The translations under genes and the position numbers were made by a program. Below, piece after piece: positions 17,663-25,837 of a stretch of 64,000 bases of DNA. Numbering within the stretch: position 1 is the first letter of the stretch; each line of letters opens with the position of its first letter. The stretch comes from Streptomyces sp. NBC_01275. Its GTDB lineage: Bacteria; Actinomycetota; Actinomycetes; Streptomycetales; Streptomycetaceae. The notes beneath the pieces are model-generated. The model was not told the DNA's origin. It ran no database searches and worked only from the letters and a program-made list of their open reading frames with translations. The stretch spans positions 1,860,001 through 1,924,000 of the forward strand of contig NZ_JAPEOZ010000001.1 in assembly GCF_026340655.1 (NCBI RefSeq), given 5' to 3'.

Positions 17663-18087
17663 CGCGGCAGCACCTGGCGCAGATCGGCGATGAGCGTCGG
17701 CGTGAGCAGATCGCCCGCCCGCTCCGCGAGCACCGCCATCTCATAGCCGACCAGGCCGAGTTCACCGCTGGAGTCGGCGAGGACCCCCAGACAGCTGCCG
17801 TCGCGGATCGCGGAGACGAGCAGGAAGCCCCGCCCCATCTCGATCATGATCAGCTTGACCCCGTCGAAGCCGTACCGCTTGGACGCGCTGCGGGCCAGGC
17901 TGCTGAGGCCCGAGACGATCGCCGCGAGATGGTCGGCCTCGGTGCGGCCGAGCCCGTCCGAGACGGCGATCAGCAGTCCGTCGGAGGAGACGGCGACCGC
18001 GTCCCGTACCCCGTCGGTGCTGCGGACGAAGTTGGCGAGCAGCCAGTTGAAGGTCTGCGAGTCGTGCTGGGTGTCGACGGCGGTCAC
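17659..18087 (-). CDS. Roadblock/LC7 protein, CvnB-type
   Basis: 142 residues. The Roadblock/LC7 fold is recognised by FNWLLANFVRSTDGVRDAVAVSSDGLLIAVSDGLGR, then DHLAAIVSGLSSLARSASKRYGFDG and MGRGFLLVSAIRDGSCLGVLA. Such proteins, like MglB, stimulate small GTPases, here presumably the CvnD GTPase. GTG start overlaps the kinase stop by 4 bp. Confidence 0.93.
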   Translation of the reverse strand: MTAVDTQHDSQTFNWLLANFVRSTDGVRDAVAVSSDGLLIAVSDGLGRTEADHLAAIVSGLSSLARSASKRYGFDGVKLIMIEMGRGFLLVSAIRDGSCLGVLADSSGELGLVGYEMAVLAERAGDLLTPTLIADLRQVLPR

Positions 18088-20429
18088 TGGGCGGCACCCT
18101 CGTTCGTCGCGGTGTTCTTCTCGGTGCTGCTCTCGGCGTTCCGCTGCTTCTCCTTCTCGACGCTGATCCCGCCCCGCATGTGCGCACTGCGCAGGGTGGA
18201 GAGCATCCCGGAGACCTGCTCGGGGGTCCGGTCGGGGCTGGGCGGCGCGGTGGGGGCGAGCCGGACGGTCCGGTCGGTCTCGTTCACCGCCTCCGCGATG
18301 GCGCTGCGCTGCGGCCGCTTCACCAGGCCGTTACGGGTCCGGGCGGCGGACCCGCCCCTGGCGGCGACCGGAGCGGCCTGCGCTTTCTCGGGCACGGGCA
18401 CGGGTTCGACCGCCTCCTCCTTCTTCTCCACCTCTGCCTTCCTCGGTGCGGGAACCGTCGACCCCGCAACCGTCGACCCCGCACCCGCACCCGTCGACCT
18501 GACCGTCACCGCCGCCTCCGTCAGCAGCCCCGCGGGGATCAGCACCCGGGCGACGACGCCGGCGGCCGGGGCCTCCCCGAGCCGTACCTCGATCCCGCGC
18601 TTGCGGGCGAGCGCGCCGACCACGAAGTGGCCCAGGAACCTGGTGGGTTCGGCCATGAAGCTGGCGGTCCCGGACAGCCGTACGTTGGCCTCGGCGAGCA
18701 TCTGGGCGTCCATGCCGAGGCCGTGGTCGACGATCGCGACCAGATACCCGGCGCTGGTGCGCCGCCCCTCGACCTCGACGTCGGAGTCCGGCGGCGAGAA
18801 ACTCAGCGCGTTCTCGATCAACTCGGCGAGCAGATGGGACACTTCGGCGACGACGGCCCCGTTGACCTGGGCGGGCTCGATCCGGCGCAGGGTGACCCTG
18901 CGGTACTCCTCCACCTCGGAGAGCGCGGCGCGCAGCACGTCGGTGACGGCGAGCGGGGTGGCCCAGGGGCGGGGGCTGGACTCGCCGGCGAGCACGAGCA
19001 GGCTCTCGGCGTTACGGCGCATCCGGGTGGCCAGGTGGTCCAGCTCGAAGAGGTTGGCGAGGGTCGCGGGGTCGGCGTCCTCGTGCTCCAGCTTGTTGAT
19101 GAAGCTGATCTGACGGCGTACCAGGTTCTGGTTGCGCCGGCCCAGGCTGACCAGCGAGTCGGTGGCGTTGCGACGCAGCACGGCCTGTTCGGTGGCGAGG
19201 TCGAACGCGGCCCGCTGCACCCGGTCGAACGCCTCGGCGACCTCCCGCACCTCGGCCCCGGCGTTGTCCGCCACGGCGAGTGCGGCGGGCGGCTCGGGAG
19301 TCTCGCCCGAGGGCGCGTTCTGCACGGCGGCGACGGCCGTCGGCAACTGCTCGCTCGCCACCTTCCGTGCCTGCTGCGCGAGTTCGGCGAGCGGCGCGGA
19401 GACGGATCGTACGCAGTCCAGGGCGAGTCCGCCGAGGGCGGCGACCGTGGCGAGGGCGAGGAGCAGGAACAGCAGCAGGTCGCGCTGGGCGGCGCTCTCC
19501 AGCTCGGCGGCACGGTTCTCGACGTCGACGCCGAGCGAGATCTGCACGTTCCGCAGTCCGTTGATGGTCGACGTCGTGGAGTCCCACCACGCCATGGGCG
19601 GCAGGTCGCTCCACTTCAGCCGTCCGCCGCCGTGCACCGCGGTGGACTCGTAGGACCAGGCGCGTTCCGCGTCCGGCGTGGTCATCGCCGTGTCCAGCCG
19701 GCGTTCCTGCGCCGCGGTCGCCGAGCGCGGGAAGGCGTCGAGGGCGGCCAGCCGGCCGGCGCGGATCTCCATGAAGCGGCTGTAGTCGCCGTCGCGGAAT
19801 GCGCCCGCGCGCACCGAGCCCAGCACGATGGCCCGCTCCTCGCCCGTGAACTCCTTGGCGTTGCCGAGGACTTGGAGCGACTGATAGGCGTCGCGCAGTC
19901 GGCCGTCGTGGACCTCGTCGAGTCCGAGGTCGAGCCGGTCGAGGACGGTGATCGTGGTGGTGAACCAGTCGAAGGTGGCCTTCACCACGCCGGTGCCGCC
20001 GTCGGCGGCGCTCCGGATGCCGACCAGTCCGTCGATCCGGTCGAGGGACTCGCGGACCGAGCCGGCGGCCGCGTCGTCGCGCCCCTTCAGCGCCTGGCCG
20101 AGAGCCGTGCGGGCGGTGTCGGTCGCCTTGCGCTGGGCGGGCAGCTTGCCGCCGAACTGGCGGACTCCGCCGACGTATCCGGTGGTGAGTCCGCGTTCCT
20201 TCTGCAGTTCGTGGACGAGGCCCTGGAGGGTGATCTCCAGCCGGGCGTTGTCCGCGGTGGCGGAGGCGTTGCGGTAGGCGGAGATCTGCTCGGCCGCCGC
20301 GACGCCGAGCAGGGCCAGCAGGACCGCGAGAGCGAGGATCAGGATCCTCAGAAGTCTGGTGCGGATGGTGCGGGGGGCGTGAGAGCCACGGGGAGTGCGC
20401 GGGAAACGTGGGGTATGAACTGCGTCCAC
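18084..20429 (-). CDS. Conservon sensor histidine kinase, CvnA-type
   Basis: 781 residues. Membrane helix near residues 25-46, an extracellular nitrate/nitrite-sensing-like (NIT) region with HELQKERGLTTGYVGG, a second helix near 318-338 (LLLFLLLALATVAALGGLAL), a HAMP-like linker and a GHKL ATPase domain with N box ELIENALSFSPPDS and G box VDHGLGMDAQ. The C-terminal 200 residues are Pro/Ala/Glu-rich and likely disordered. A classical phospho-accepting H-box is not obvious, as in other CvnA proteins. GTG start. First gene of the cvn operon; transcription probably begins in 20430-20640. Confidence 0.9.
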   Translation of the reverse strand: MDAVHTPRFPRTPRGSHAPRTIRTRLLRILILALAVLLALLGVAAAEQISAYRNASATADNARLEITLQGLVHELQKERGLTTGYVGGVRQFGGKLPAQRKATDTARTALGQALKGRDDAAAGSVRESLDRIDGLVGIRSAADGGTGVVKATFDWFTTTITVLDRLDLGLDEVHDGRLRDAYQSLQVLGNAKEFTGEERAIVLGSVRAGAFRDGDYSRFMEIRAGRLAALDAFPRSATAAQERRLDTAMTTPDAERAWSYESTAVHGGGRLKWSDLPPMAWWDSTTSTINGLRNVQISLGVDVENRAAELESAAQRDLLLFLLLALATVAALGGLALDCVRSVSAPLAELAQQARKVASEQLPTAVAAVQNAPSGETPEPPAALAVADNAGAEVREVAEAFDRVQRAAFDLATEQAVLRRNATDSLVSLGRRNQNLVRRQISFINKLEHEDADPATLANLFELDHLATRMRRNAESLLVLAGESSPRPWATPLAVTDVLRAALSEVEEYRRVTLRRIEPAQVNGAVVAEVSHLLAELIENALSFSPPDSDVEVEGRRTSAGYLVAIVDHGLGMDAQMLAEANVRLSGTASFMAEPTRFLGHFVVGALARKRGIEVRLGEAPAAGVVARVLIPAGLLTEAAVTVRSTGAGAGSTVAGSTVPAPRKAEVEKKEEAVEPVPVPEKAQAAPVAARGGSAARTRNGLVKRPQRSAIAEAVNETDRTVRLAPTAPPSPDRTPEQVSGMLSTLRSAHMRGGISVEKEKQRNAESSTEKNTATNEGAAQ

Positions 20430-20642
20430 TGAAGTGCCTTAAGAGGGAGGCGGGAGGCGAAATGGTTCTGCACCCGCCCAACGACCCTCACACAACGCCG
20501 GTCACCCGATCATGTTTTTGTTTTACCTCACCGAAATGCGGCGCGGCGATACGCACAGGTCGGCCCCGCATGTCCGGGCCGACCTACAGCTGACGTATAC
20601 GGACTCAATGACGCTCCGTCAGCACAGGCGTCGGCAAAGGCG

Positions 20643-21872
20643 TCAGCAGGAGCAGTCGCACGCGCAGCACTCACAGCATTCGCAGGCCTCGCAGCAGTTA
20701 CAGCAGTCGCAGCAGCCGCCGTCACAGCCGCTGCTGCACCACCCCTCACGCTTCTTCCTCGACCAGGGCCCCTCGAACTCGTCGGCGCAGCACGCCTTGC
20801 AGGTGCAGCACAACCCGAGCGCCACGGCGCATCCGGCCCAGAAGCCCCGTTTGTCGGGACGCGGCGGCTCACCGCCGTAGGGGTTGCCGCCGAAAGGGTT
20901 GCCGGGAGCGTTCGGGTCCACCGGGCCCTGCGGGGCGTACGGCCCGGTCGGCGGCCCGAAAGCGCCCTGCGCCGGATGCCCCGCAGGATGCCCGCACGAC
21001 TGCGTCCCGAACGCCCGGTCCACCGACCGCCCCAGCTCGTGCGCGAGCAGCAGATGCGCCAGCTTTCCGTCGGCGAAGTCGACGTCCCGCAGGGCGAGCC
21101 GTATCCCGTGCAGCGCGTCGTCGGCGAGCCGGCGGGCCTCGGTGAGCGGGGTCTGCGTGGCGGTCAGCGGGTTCCAGGCCCCGGCGGCCGCGTCGGCGGC
21201 CCGGTCCTCCACGGCGTCCAGCAGATGCGCCAGCCGCCCGAAGAGGCGTCCGGCCTCGGCGAGCGGCTGGGCGTTGCCCGGGCGGCCCGCCAGGACCGCG
21301 GTGTGCGCGAAGGCCGCGGCGGTGGCGGTCTCCGTCGGCTCGGTGACGGTCAGCAACGAGGTGCCGGGCCCGGCCAGCGTCTCGATCCCGAACTGCCGGT
21401 CGACCGCGTCCACCAGCACGGCCGTGTCGAACCCGACGGCCGCCCCGGTCCGTTCCCCTGCCCGCCCCCAGCTCGCGGCCACTCTGCGCGCGGCGACCGC
21501 GACCGGTCGGCGGGCCAGCACCCCGTCCCCGTCGGCGACGTGGTCGCGCACCTTGGCGGAGGCCAGCACCAGCGAGACGGCGGCGGCGAGCCGCGCGCCC
21601 TCACCCTGAGCGACGGACGCGGTGCGCATCCCGCGCAACGGACAGGGCCCCGCCGTACGCCGCCACCCGCCTGCGGCCCCGCCCCCGGCCCGCTCGACGG
21701 CCTGAGCCTCCGTCAGAACCGATATGAGCAGTCCGTCGTAGTTGGTGACGATGCGCGCGAACTGCCCGTGGTCGCCGCGCAGCGCAAGGCACAGCCCGCA
21801 CAAGTGGGCCATCCACTGCGTCTTGAGCTGCTCGCCGAGACGGTGACTGCACGGCCTGACGATTCCGAACAC
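20643..21872 (-). CDS. DUF5685-type protein with extremely Cys-rich tail
   Basis: 409 residues, GTG start. The N-terminus has MFGIVRPCSHRL and HLCGLCLALRGDHG, a Cys/His cluster typical of the DUF5685 family, followed by an alpha-helical body. After a Pro/Gly/Asn linker (about 318-350) comes a short hydrophobic stretch with CCTCKACC and then a tail in which 16 of the last 31 residues are Cys (CDGGCCDCCNCC, ACECCECCACDCSC). The tail could bind several metal ions or clusters. Function unknown. It stands alone between the conservon and sepF-like gene. Confidence 0.8.
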   Translation of the reverse strand: MFGIVRPCSHRLGEQLKTQWMAHLCGLCLALRGDHGQFARIVTNYDGLLISVLTEAQAVERAGGGAAGGWRRTAGPCPLRGMRTASVAQGEGARLAAAVSLVLASAKVRDHVADGDGVLARRPVAVAARRVAASWGRAGERTGAAVGFDTAVLVDAVDRQFGIETLAGPGTSLLTVTEPTETATAAAFAHTAVLAGRPGNAQPLAEAGRLFGRLAHLLDAVEDRAADAAAGAWNPLTATQTPLTEARRLADDALHGIRLALRDVDFADGKLAHLLLAHELGRSVDRAFGTQSCGHPAGHPAQGAFGPPTGPYAPQGPVDPNAPGNPFGGNPYGGEPPRPDKRGFWAGCAVALGLCCTCKACCADEFEGPWSRKKREGWCSSGCDGGCCDCCNCCEACECCECCACDCSC

Positions 21873-22214
21873 GACGACCCCCGTGGTCCGTACGATGGTG
21901 GAGTGCTTTGAGCTGCCGCATCGTATCGGCCGATCGTCATGCCGGATCGGCCGGATCGGCTCGTCCTGGTCACGCGTACTTCACCCGTACGCACCGCTCG
22001 TCACCCGTACGCCACGAAGAATCATATTTCACTCTCAGTCAGCAGCCGTGCACGGCAGGACCCTTGGGAGACGCGGGCTCTCGACGTATTCGCTGTGCAC
22101 CAGTACCGTCACAAACCCCCCGCGCGGCGTCTATCCACTTGGCGCGACATCCGCATCATGGACGACCATGGGTCATGCGGAAAGCAAGAAGGACCGCTGT
22201 GAGAGGAGGCGTCC
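21873..22214. other. Divergent intergenic region with TCACCCGTAC repeats
   Basis: No gene seen. On the plus strand TCACGCGTAC (21970-21979), TCACCCGTAC (21981-21990) and TCACCCGTAC (22001-22010) repeat at 11 and 20 bp spacing, close to one and two helical turns. This fits cooperative binding by a regulator of the DUF5685 gene or the sepF-like gene. GATCGGCCG repeats lie at about 21935-21965. Confidence 0.45.
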
Positions 22215-22652
22215 ATGGGATCGGTGCGCAAGGCGAGTGCCTGGCTTGGCCTCGTCGACGACAACGATGACGAGCGTTACTACGACGACGACTATTCCGA
22301 GGGGACCGACTCCGGAGACGCCTGGGTCACCGACCCCCGCGTGAAGGTGGCCACGGACACGGCCGAGGAGAAGGGCCGCCGCATCGGCACCGTCACCCCG
22401 GACAGCTTCCGGGACGCGCGGGCGATCGGCGAACTGTTCCGCGAGGGCGTCCCGGTCATCGTGAACCTCACGGCCATGGAGGCGGGCGACGCCAAGCGCG
22501 TCGTCGACTTCGCGGCCGGGCTGATCTTCGGTCTGCGCGGTTCGATCGAGCGTGTGTCGACCCGTGTGTTCCTGCTGACCCCCGCCAACACCGAGATCGT
22601 GAACGGGGACCCGGCCGCGCACCGCACGGACGGCTTCTTCAACCAGAGCTGA
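22215..22652 (+). CDS. SepF-family cell division protein (paralogue)
   Basis: 145 residues. The acidic N-terminal part ([16 protein letters not shown]) leads to the SepF core: [59 protein letters not shown] and [12 protein letters not shown]. SepF anchors FtsZ to the membrane. Streptomyces carry more than one copy; this one is not in a dcw cluster, so it is a SepF-like paralogue rather than the main SepF. The ATG follows GAGAGGAGG. It may act in sporulation or branching; that is inference. Confidence 0.92.
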   Translation: MGSVRKASAWLGLVDDNDDERYYDDDYSEGTDSGDAWVTDPRVKVATDTAEEKGRRIGTVTPDSFRDARAIGELFREGVPVIVNLTAMEAGDAKRVVDFAAGLIFGLRGSIERVSTRVFLLTPANTEIVNGDPAAHRTDGFFNQS

Positions 22653-22677
22653 GGCAGGGCCGCTCACCGGCCCTGCC
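22653..22677. terminator. Bidirectional terminator between sepF-like and acyl-CoA dehydrogenase genes
   Basis: GGCAGGGCCG and CGGCCCTGCC form a perfect 10-bp stem with loop CTCAC, starting at the base after the sepF-like stop, between two convergent genes. Confidence 0.7.
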
Positions 22678-22690
22678 CCACCCCGGTGGG

Positions 22691-23881
22691 TCAGCGGAAG
22701 GCGTCGAGTCCGGTGAGCGCCTTGCCCAGCACGAGCTGGTGCATCTCGACGGTGCCCTCGTAGGTCAGCACCGACTCGAGGTTGGTCGCGTGCCGCATGA
22801 CGGGATACTCGAGCGAGATCCCGTTGGCCCCCAGAATCGTCCGCGCCGTACGACAGATGTCGATGGCCTCTCGTACGTTGTTGAGCTTGCCGAAGCTGAT
22901 CTGCTCGGGACGCAGGCGGCCGGCGTCCATGCGCCGCCCCAGGTGATGGGCGAGCAGAATCCCCTTGTGCAGCTCGACCGCCATGTCGGCGAGCTTGGCC
23001 TGGGTGAGCTGGAACCCTCCGATGGGCCGCCCGAACTGCTCCCGCGTCCTCGCGTACTCGACGGCGGTCTCGAAGCAGGACCGCGCCGCTCCCATCGCCC
23101 CCCAGACGATCCCGTAGCGGGCGTGCGACAGACAGCTGAGCGGCCCCCGCAGCCCGGTGACCTCCGGCAGCACCGCGTCGGCGGGCAGCCGCACCTCGTC
23201 GAGCACCAGCTCGCTGGTCACGCTGGCCCGCAGGGACCACTTGTGCTTGATCTCGGGCGCGGAGAACCCGGGAGCGTCGGTCGGCACGACGAACCCGCGG
23301 ATCCCGTCCTCGCTCTGCGCCCAGACCACGGCGACCCCGGCGACGGACCCGTTGGTGATCCACATCTTCCGCCCGTCGAGCACCCAGTCGGAGCCGTCGC
23401 GCTTGGCGTGGGTCCGCATGCCGGCGGGGTCGGACCCGTGATCGGGCTCGGTCAGCCCGAAGCATCCGATGACCTCGCCGGAGGCCATGCGCGGCAGCCA
23501 CTCCTGCTTCTGCTCCTCGGAGCCGAACCGGTGGATCGCGTACATGGCGAGCGAGCCCTGCACGGAGACGAGGGACCGGATCCCGGAGTCGGCGGCCTCC
23601 AGCTCCAGACAGGCGAGCCCGTACTGCACGGCACTGGCCCCCGCACACCCGTACCCGGTGAGCGACATCCCGAGCGCCCCGATCCCCCCGAGCTCCCGGG
23701 CCAGCTCCCGGATCCCCGGCAGCTCCCCCTGCTCGTACCACTCGGCGACATACGGCAGCACCCGATCCGAGGCCCACCTCCGCACGGTGTCCCGAACGGC
23801 GAGGTCCTCCGGCTCCAGCAGGTCGTCGATGCCGAGGGGGTCGGCGGGGTCGAAGGGGGGCAGGGGAGCGGACGCGGACAT
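22691..23881 (-). CDS. Acyl-CoA dehydrogenase, glutaryl-CoA dehydrogenase-like
   Basis: 396-residue FAD enzyme of acyl-CoA beta-oxidation or glutarate/lysine breakdown. CFGLTEPDHGSDPAGM and KMWITNGSVA are the acyl-CoA dehydrogenase FAD/substrate motifs; REQFGRPIGGFQLTQAKLADM is the second signature. The C-terminal LTYEGTVEMHQLVLGKALTGLDAF matches the glutaryl-CoA dehydrogenase ending, with the catalytic-base Glu in YEGT. The ATG follows GGAGG. A 17-bp palindrome (23898-23914) lies directly upstream, a likely operator for a TetR-type repressor encoded elsewhere. Confidence 0.9.
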   Translation of the reverse strand: MSASAPLPPFDPADPLGIDDLLEPEDLAVRDTVRRWASDRVLPYVAEWYEQGELPGIRELARELGGIGALGMSLTGYGCAGASAVQYGLACLELEAADSGIRSLVSVQGSLAMYAIHRFGSEEQKQEWLPRMASGEVIGCFGLTEPDHGSDPAGMRTHAKRDGSDWVLDGRKMWITNGSVAGVAVVWAQSEDGIRGFVVPTDAPGFSAPEIKHKWSLRASVTSELVLDEVRLPADAVLPEVTGLRGPLSCLSHARYGIVWGAMGAARSCFETAVEYARTREQFGRPIGGFQLTQAKLADMAVELHKGILLAHHLGRRMDAGRLRPEQISFGKLNNVREAIDICRTARTILGANGISLEYPVMRHATNLESVLTYEGTVEMHQLVLGKALTGLDAFR

Positions 23882-23897
23882 GAATGAGCCTCCGAAA

Positions 23898-23914
23898 AAC
23901 TAGCACCGCTAGTT
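23898..23914. promoter_or_regulatory. Palindromic operator before the acyl-CoA dehydrogenase gene
   Basis: AACTAGC-ACC-GCTAGTT is a perfect 7+3+7 palindrome 16 bp upstream of the ATG, overlapping where transcription should start. Size and symmetry are those of TetR/FadR-like operators in acyl-CoA metabolism. The cognate regulator is not in the window. Confidence 0.6.
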
Positions 23915-24022
23915 ACACCAACGCCGCAGACGTTACACCGCAAGCCGCCGACGGCGAAGAGCCCCCACGGGAGACGGCCGCCCTTCGGGAGACAGCAAAC
24001 GGGCGGCGCCCGGGTGGGAGAT

Positions 24023-25591
24023 TCACGCGGAGACGCGGGACTCCGCGACTTCCCTGGGGGAAGGAACCTCCACGGCCGCCGCGGGCGACTCGCACTGCAT
24101 GATCCGCGGCAACCGCAACGCCATCACCGCGCCCAGCAGCAGCAACCCCGCGCTGACCAGCAGCGTGACATGCAGTCCGTGCACGAAAGAGTCCCGAGCC
24201 GTATGACGCAGGGCGACACCCGCCGGCCCCCCGAGCCGCCCGGCCACTTCATACGCCTCCCCCAGCGAATGCCCCGCCGCGGCCGACGCCGACGCCGGCA
24301 CCCCCGGCACGGACGTGAGTCCAGGCGCGTACGCCGCGTTCATCACGCTGCCCAGCAGCGCGATCCCGATCCCGGCCCCCAGCTGGTACGACGTCTCCCC
24401 GATCGCCGCCGCCCCGCCCGCCTGCTCCTGCGGAGCCTCGCTCAGCATCGACTCGTAAGCCGCGAAGAGCGTCGTCTCCAGACCGAAGCCCAGCAGCACG
24501 AACCCGAACAGCAGCAGCCCCGCGTTGTCCGTGCCGCCCATCGCGGTCAGCGTCAGCACCGCGACCGCCGTGAGGCAGAACCCCCCGCACACCATCCGCC
24601 GCGGCCCGAACCGCCGCAGCAGCCGCGCCCCCGCCAGCCCCGCCGCCATCGCGGCGAAGGTCAGCGGCAGCAGTCGCAGGCCCGTCTCCAGGGGGGAGAG
24701 ACCCAGCACCAGCTGGAGGTACTGCGCCGCGATGAGCTCCAGACCCACCAGCGCCAGCATCGCCAGCACGATGCAGCCCACGGAGGTGCTGAACGCCGGC
24801 CGCGAGAACATCCGCAGGTCCACCAGCGGCTGGGCGCGCCGCCGCTGACGTCGTACGAACAGCGCGACCAGCACCGCGCCGACCGCCAGCGGCAGCACGG
24901 TGAACGGCCCCAGCTCGCCGCCGCCCAGCCGCTTCACGCCGAGCACCACGCCGAACAGTCCGGCCGCCGCCATCAGCGCGCCGACCACGTCCCAGGGCCC
25001 GTCGCCCGCGCCCTTCGACTCGGGCAGCAGCAGCCGTCCGATCGGCAGGCTGACCAGCATCAACGGAATGTTGACGAGGAAGACCGAACCCCACCAGAAG
25101 TGCTCCAGCAGAAAGCCGCCGAGCAGCGGCCCGACTGCGGCGCCGACCGCGGCGACCGCGCTCCAGATGCCTATCGCGAGCGCCCGTTCGCGCCGGTCGG
25201 GGAAGACCTGCCGCAGGATCGACAGCGTCGCCGGCATGATCATCGCGCCGCCGACGCCGAGCAGCCCCCGCGCCACGATCAGGATCTGGGCCGTTCCGGC
25301 GAAGGCCGCCATCGCGGAGGCGACGCCGAACAGGGCGTACCCGAGCAGCAGGATCCGCCTGCGGCCCACCTTGTCGCCGAGCGTGCCGAACAGGATCAGC
25401 AGCGAGGCGCAGACCAGCGGATAGGTGTCGACGATCCAGAGCAGCTCGATCGCGCCGGGCCGGAGGTCCTCGGTGACGGCGGGCACCGCGACGTGCAGGA
25501 CGGTCGCGTCGACGGCGACCAGGAGCAGGCTGACGCACAGTACGACGAGGACGACCCAACGATTGGCTGCGGCCGTGGTCGTCCGGGACAT
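24023..25591 (-). CDS. MFS drug exporter, DHA2 (EmrB/QacA) family
   Basis: 522 residues, 14 predicted membrane helices. WVVLVVLCVSLLLVAVDATV is the first helix with the DHA2 D-A-T-V motif; LFGTLGDKVGRRRILLLG is MFS motif A; a motif-C-like GPLLGGFLLEHFWWGSVFLVNIP stretch follows in helix 5-6. Exports drugs or cations by proton antiport. The ATG at 25591 has GGGAGGT upstream; the longer frame has no transmembrane meaning. It stands alone, divergent from the mannosyltransferase gene. Confidence 0.93.
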   Translation of the reverse strand: MSRTTTAAANRWVVLVVLCVSLLLVAVDATVLHVAVPAVTEDLRPGAIELLWIVDTYPLVCASLLILFGTLGDKVGRRRILLLGYALFGVASAMAAFAGTAQILIVARGLLGVGGAMIMPATLSILRQVFPDRRERALAIGIWSAVAAVGAAVGPLLGGFLLEHFWWGSVFLVNIPLMLVSLPIGRLLLPESKGAGDGPWDVVGALMAAAGLFGVVLGVKRLGGGELGPFTVLPLAVGAVLVALFVRRQRRRAQPLVDLRMFSRPAFSTSVGCIVLAMLALVGLELIAAQYLQLVLGLSPLETGLRLLPLTFAAMAAGLAGARLLRRFGPRRMVCGGFCLTAVAVLTLTAMGGTDNAGLLLFGFVLLGFGLETTLFAAYESMLSEAPQEQAGGAAAIGETSYQLGAGIGIALLGSVMNAAYAPGLTSVPGVPASASAAAGHSLGEAYEVAGRLGGPAGVALRHTARDSFVHGLHVTLLVSAGLLLLGAVMALRLPRIMQCESPAAAVEVPSPREVAESRVSA

Positions 25592-25824
25592 GCGGATACC
25601 TCCCAGGTGATCCCTCGATCCGGCGGGCTCACGGGGTGGGGACTCCCCGCGACTACGGCCGGAGAGGAGCGGTGGTCTCCGGCCCGCGCAAACGAACACG
25701 AGTGGAACGCAGCGTACGCGAGTTCGCGCCGGGGCCACGTGGCGGACCTCTCACACTCCAAGGCGAACCCATGTGGCGTACGCCACTCCCCGCACCGCCG
25801 ACCGGGCCCGCCGCGCGCCCGGTC

Positions 25825-25830
25825 GATAAT
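25825..25830 (+). promoter_or_regulatory. -10 element, probable leaderless start of the PIG-V-like gene
   Basis: GATAAT ends 7 bases before the GTG at 25838 and no Shine-Dalgarno precedes that GTG. The spacing implies transcription starting at or next to the start codon, a leaderless mRNA as is common in actinomycetes. Confidence 0.55.
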
Positions 25831-25837
25831 CGGGCCC

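Noticed and set aside
18084..20432. Long plus-strand frame opposite the conservon kinase
   Set aside because: Antisense reading frame with Gly/Arg/Val bias and no domain; the minus-strand kinase has clear motifs.
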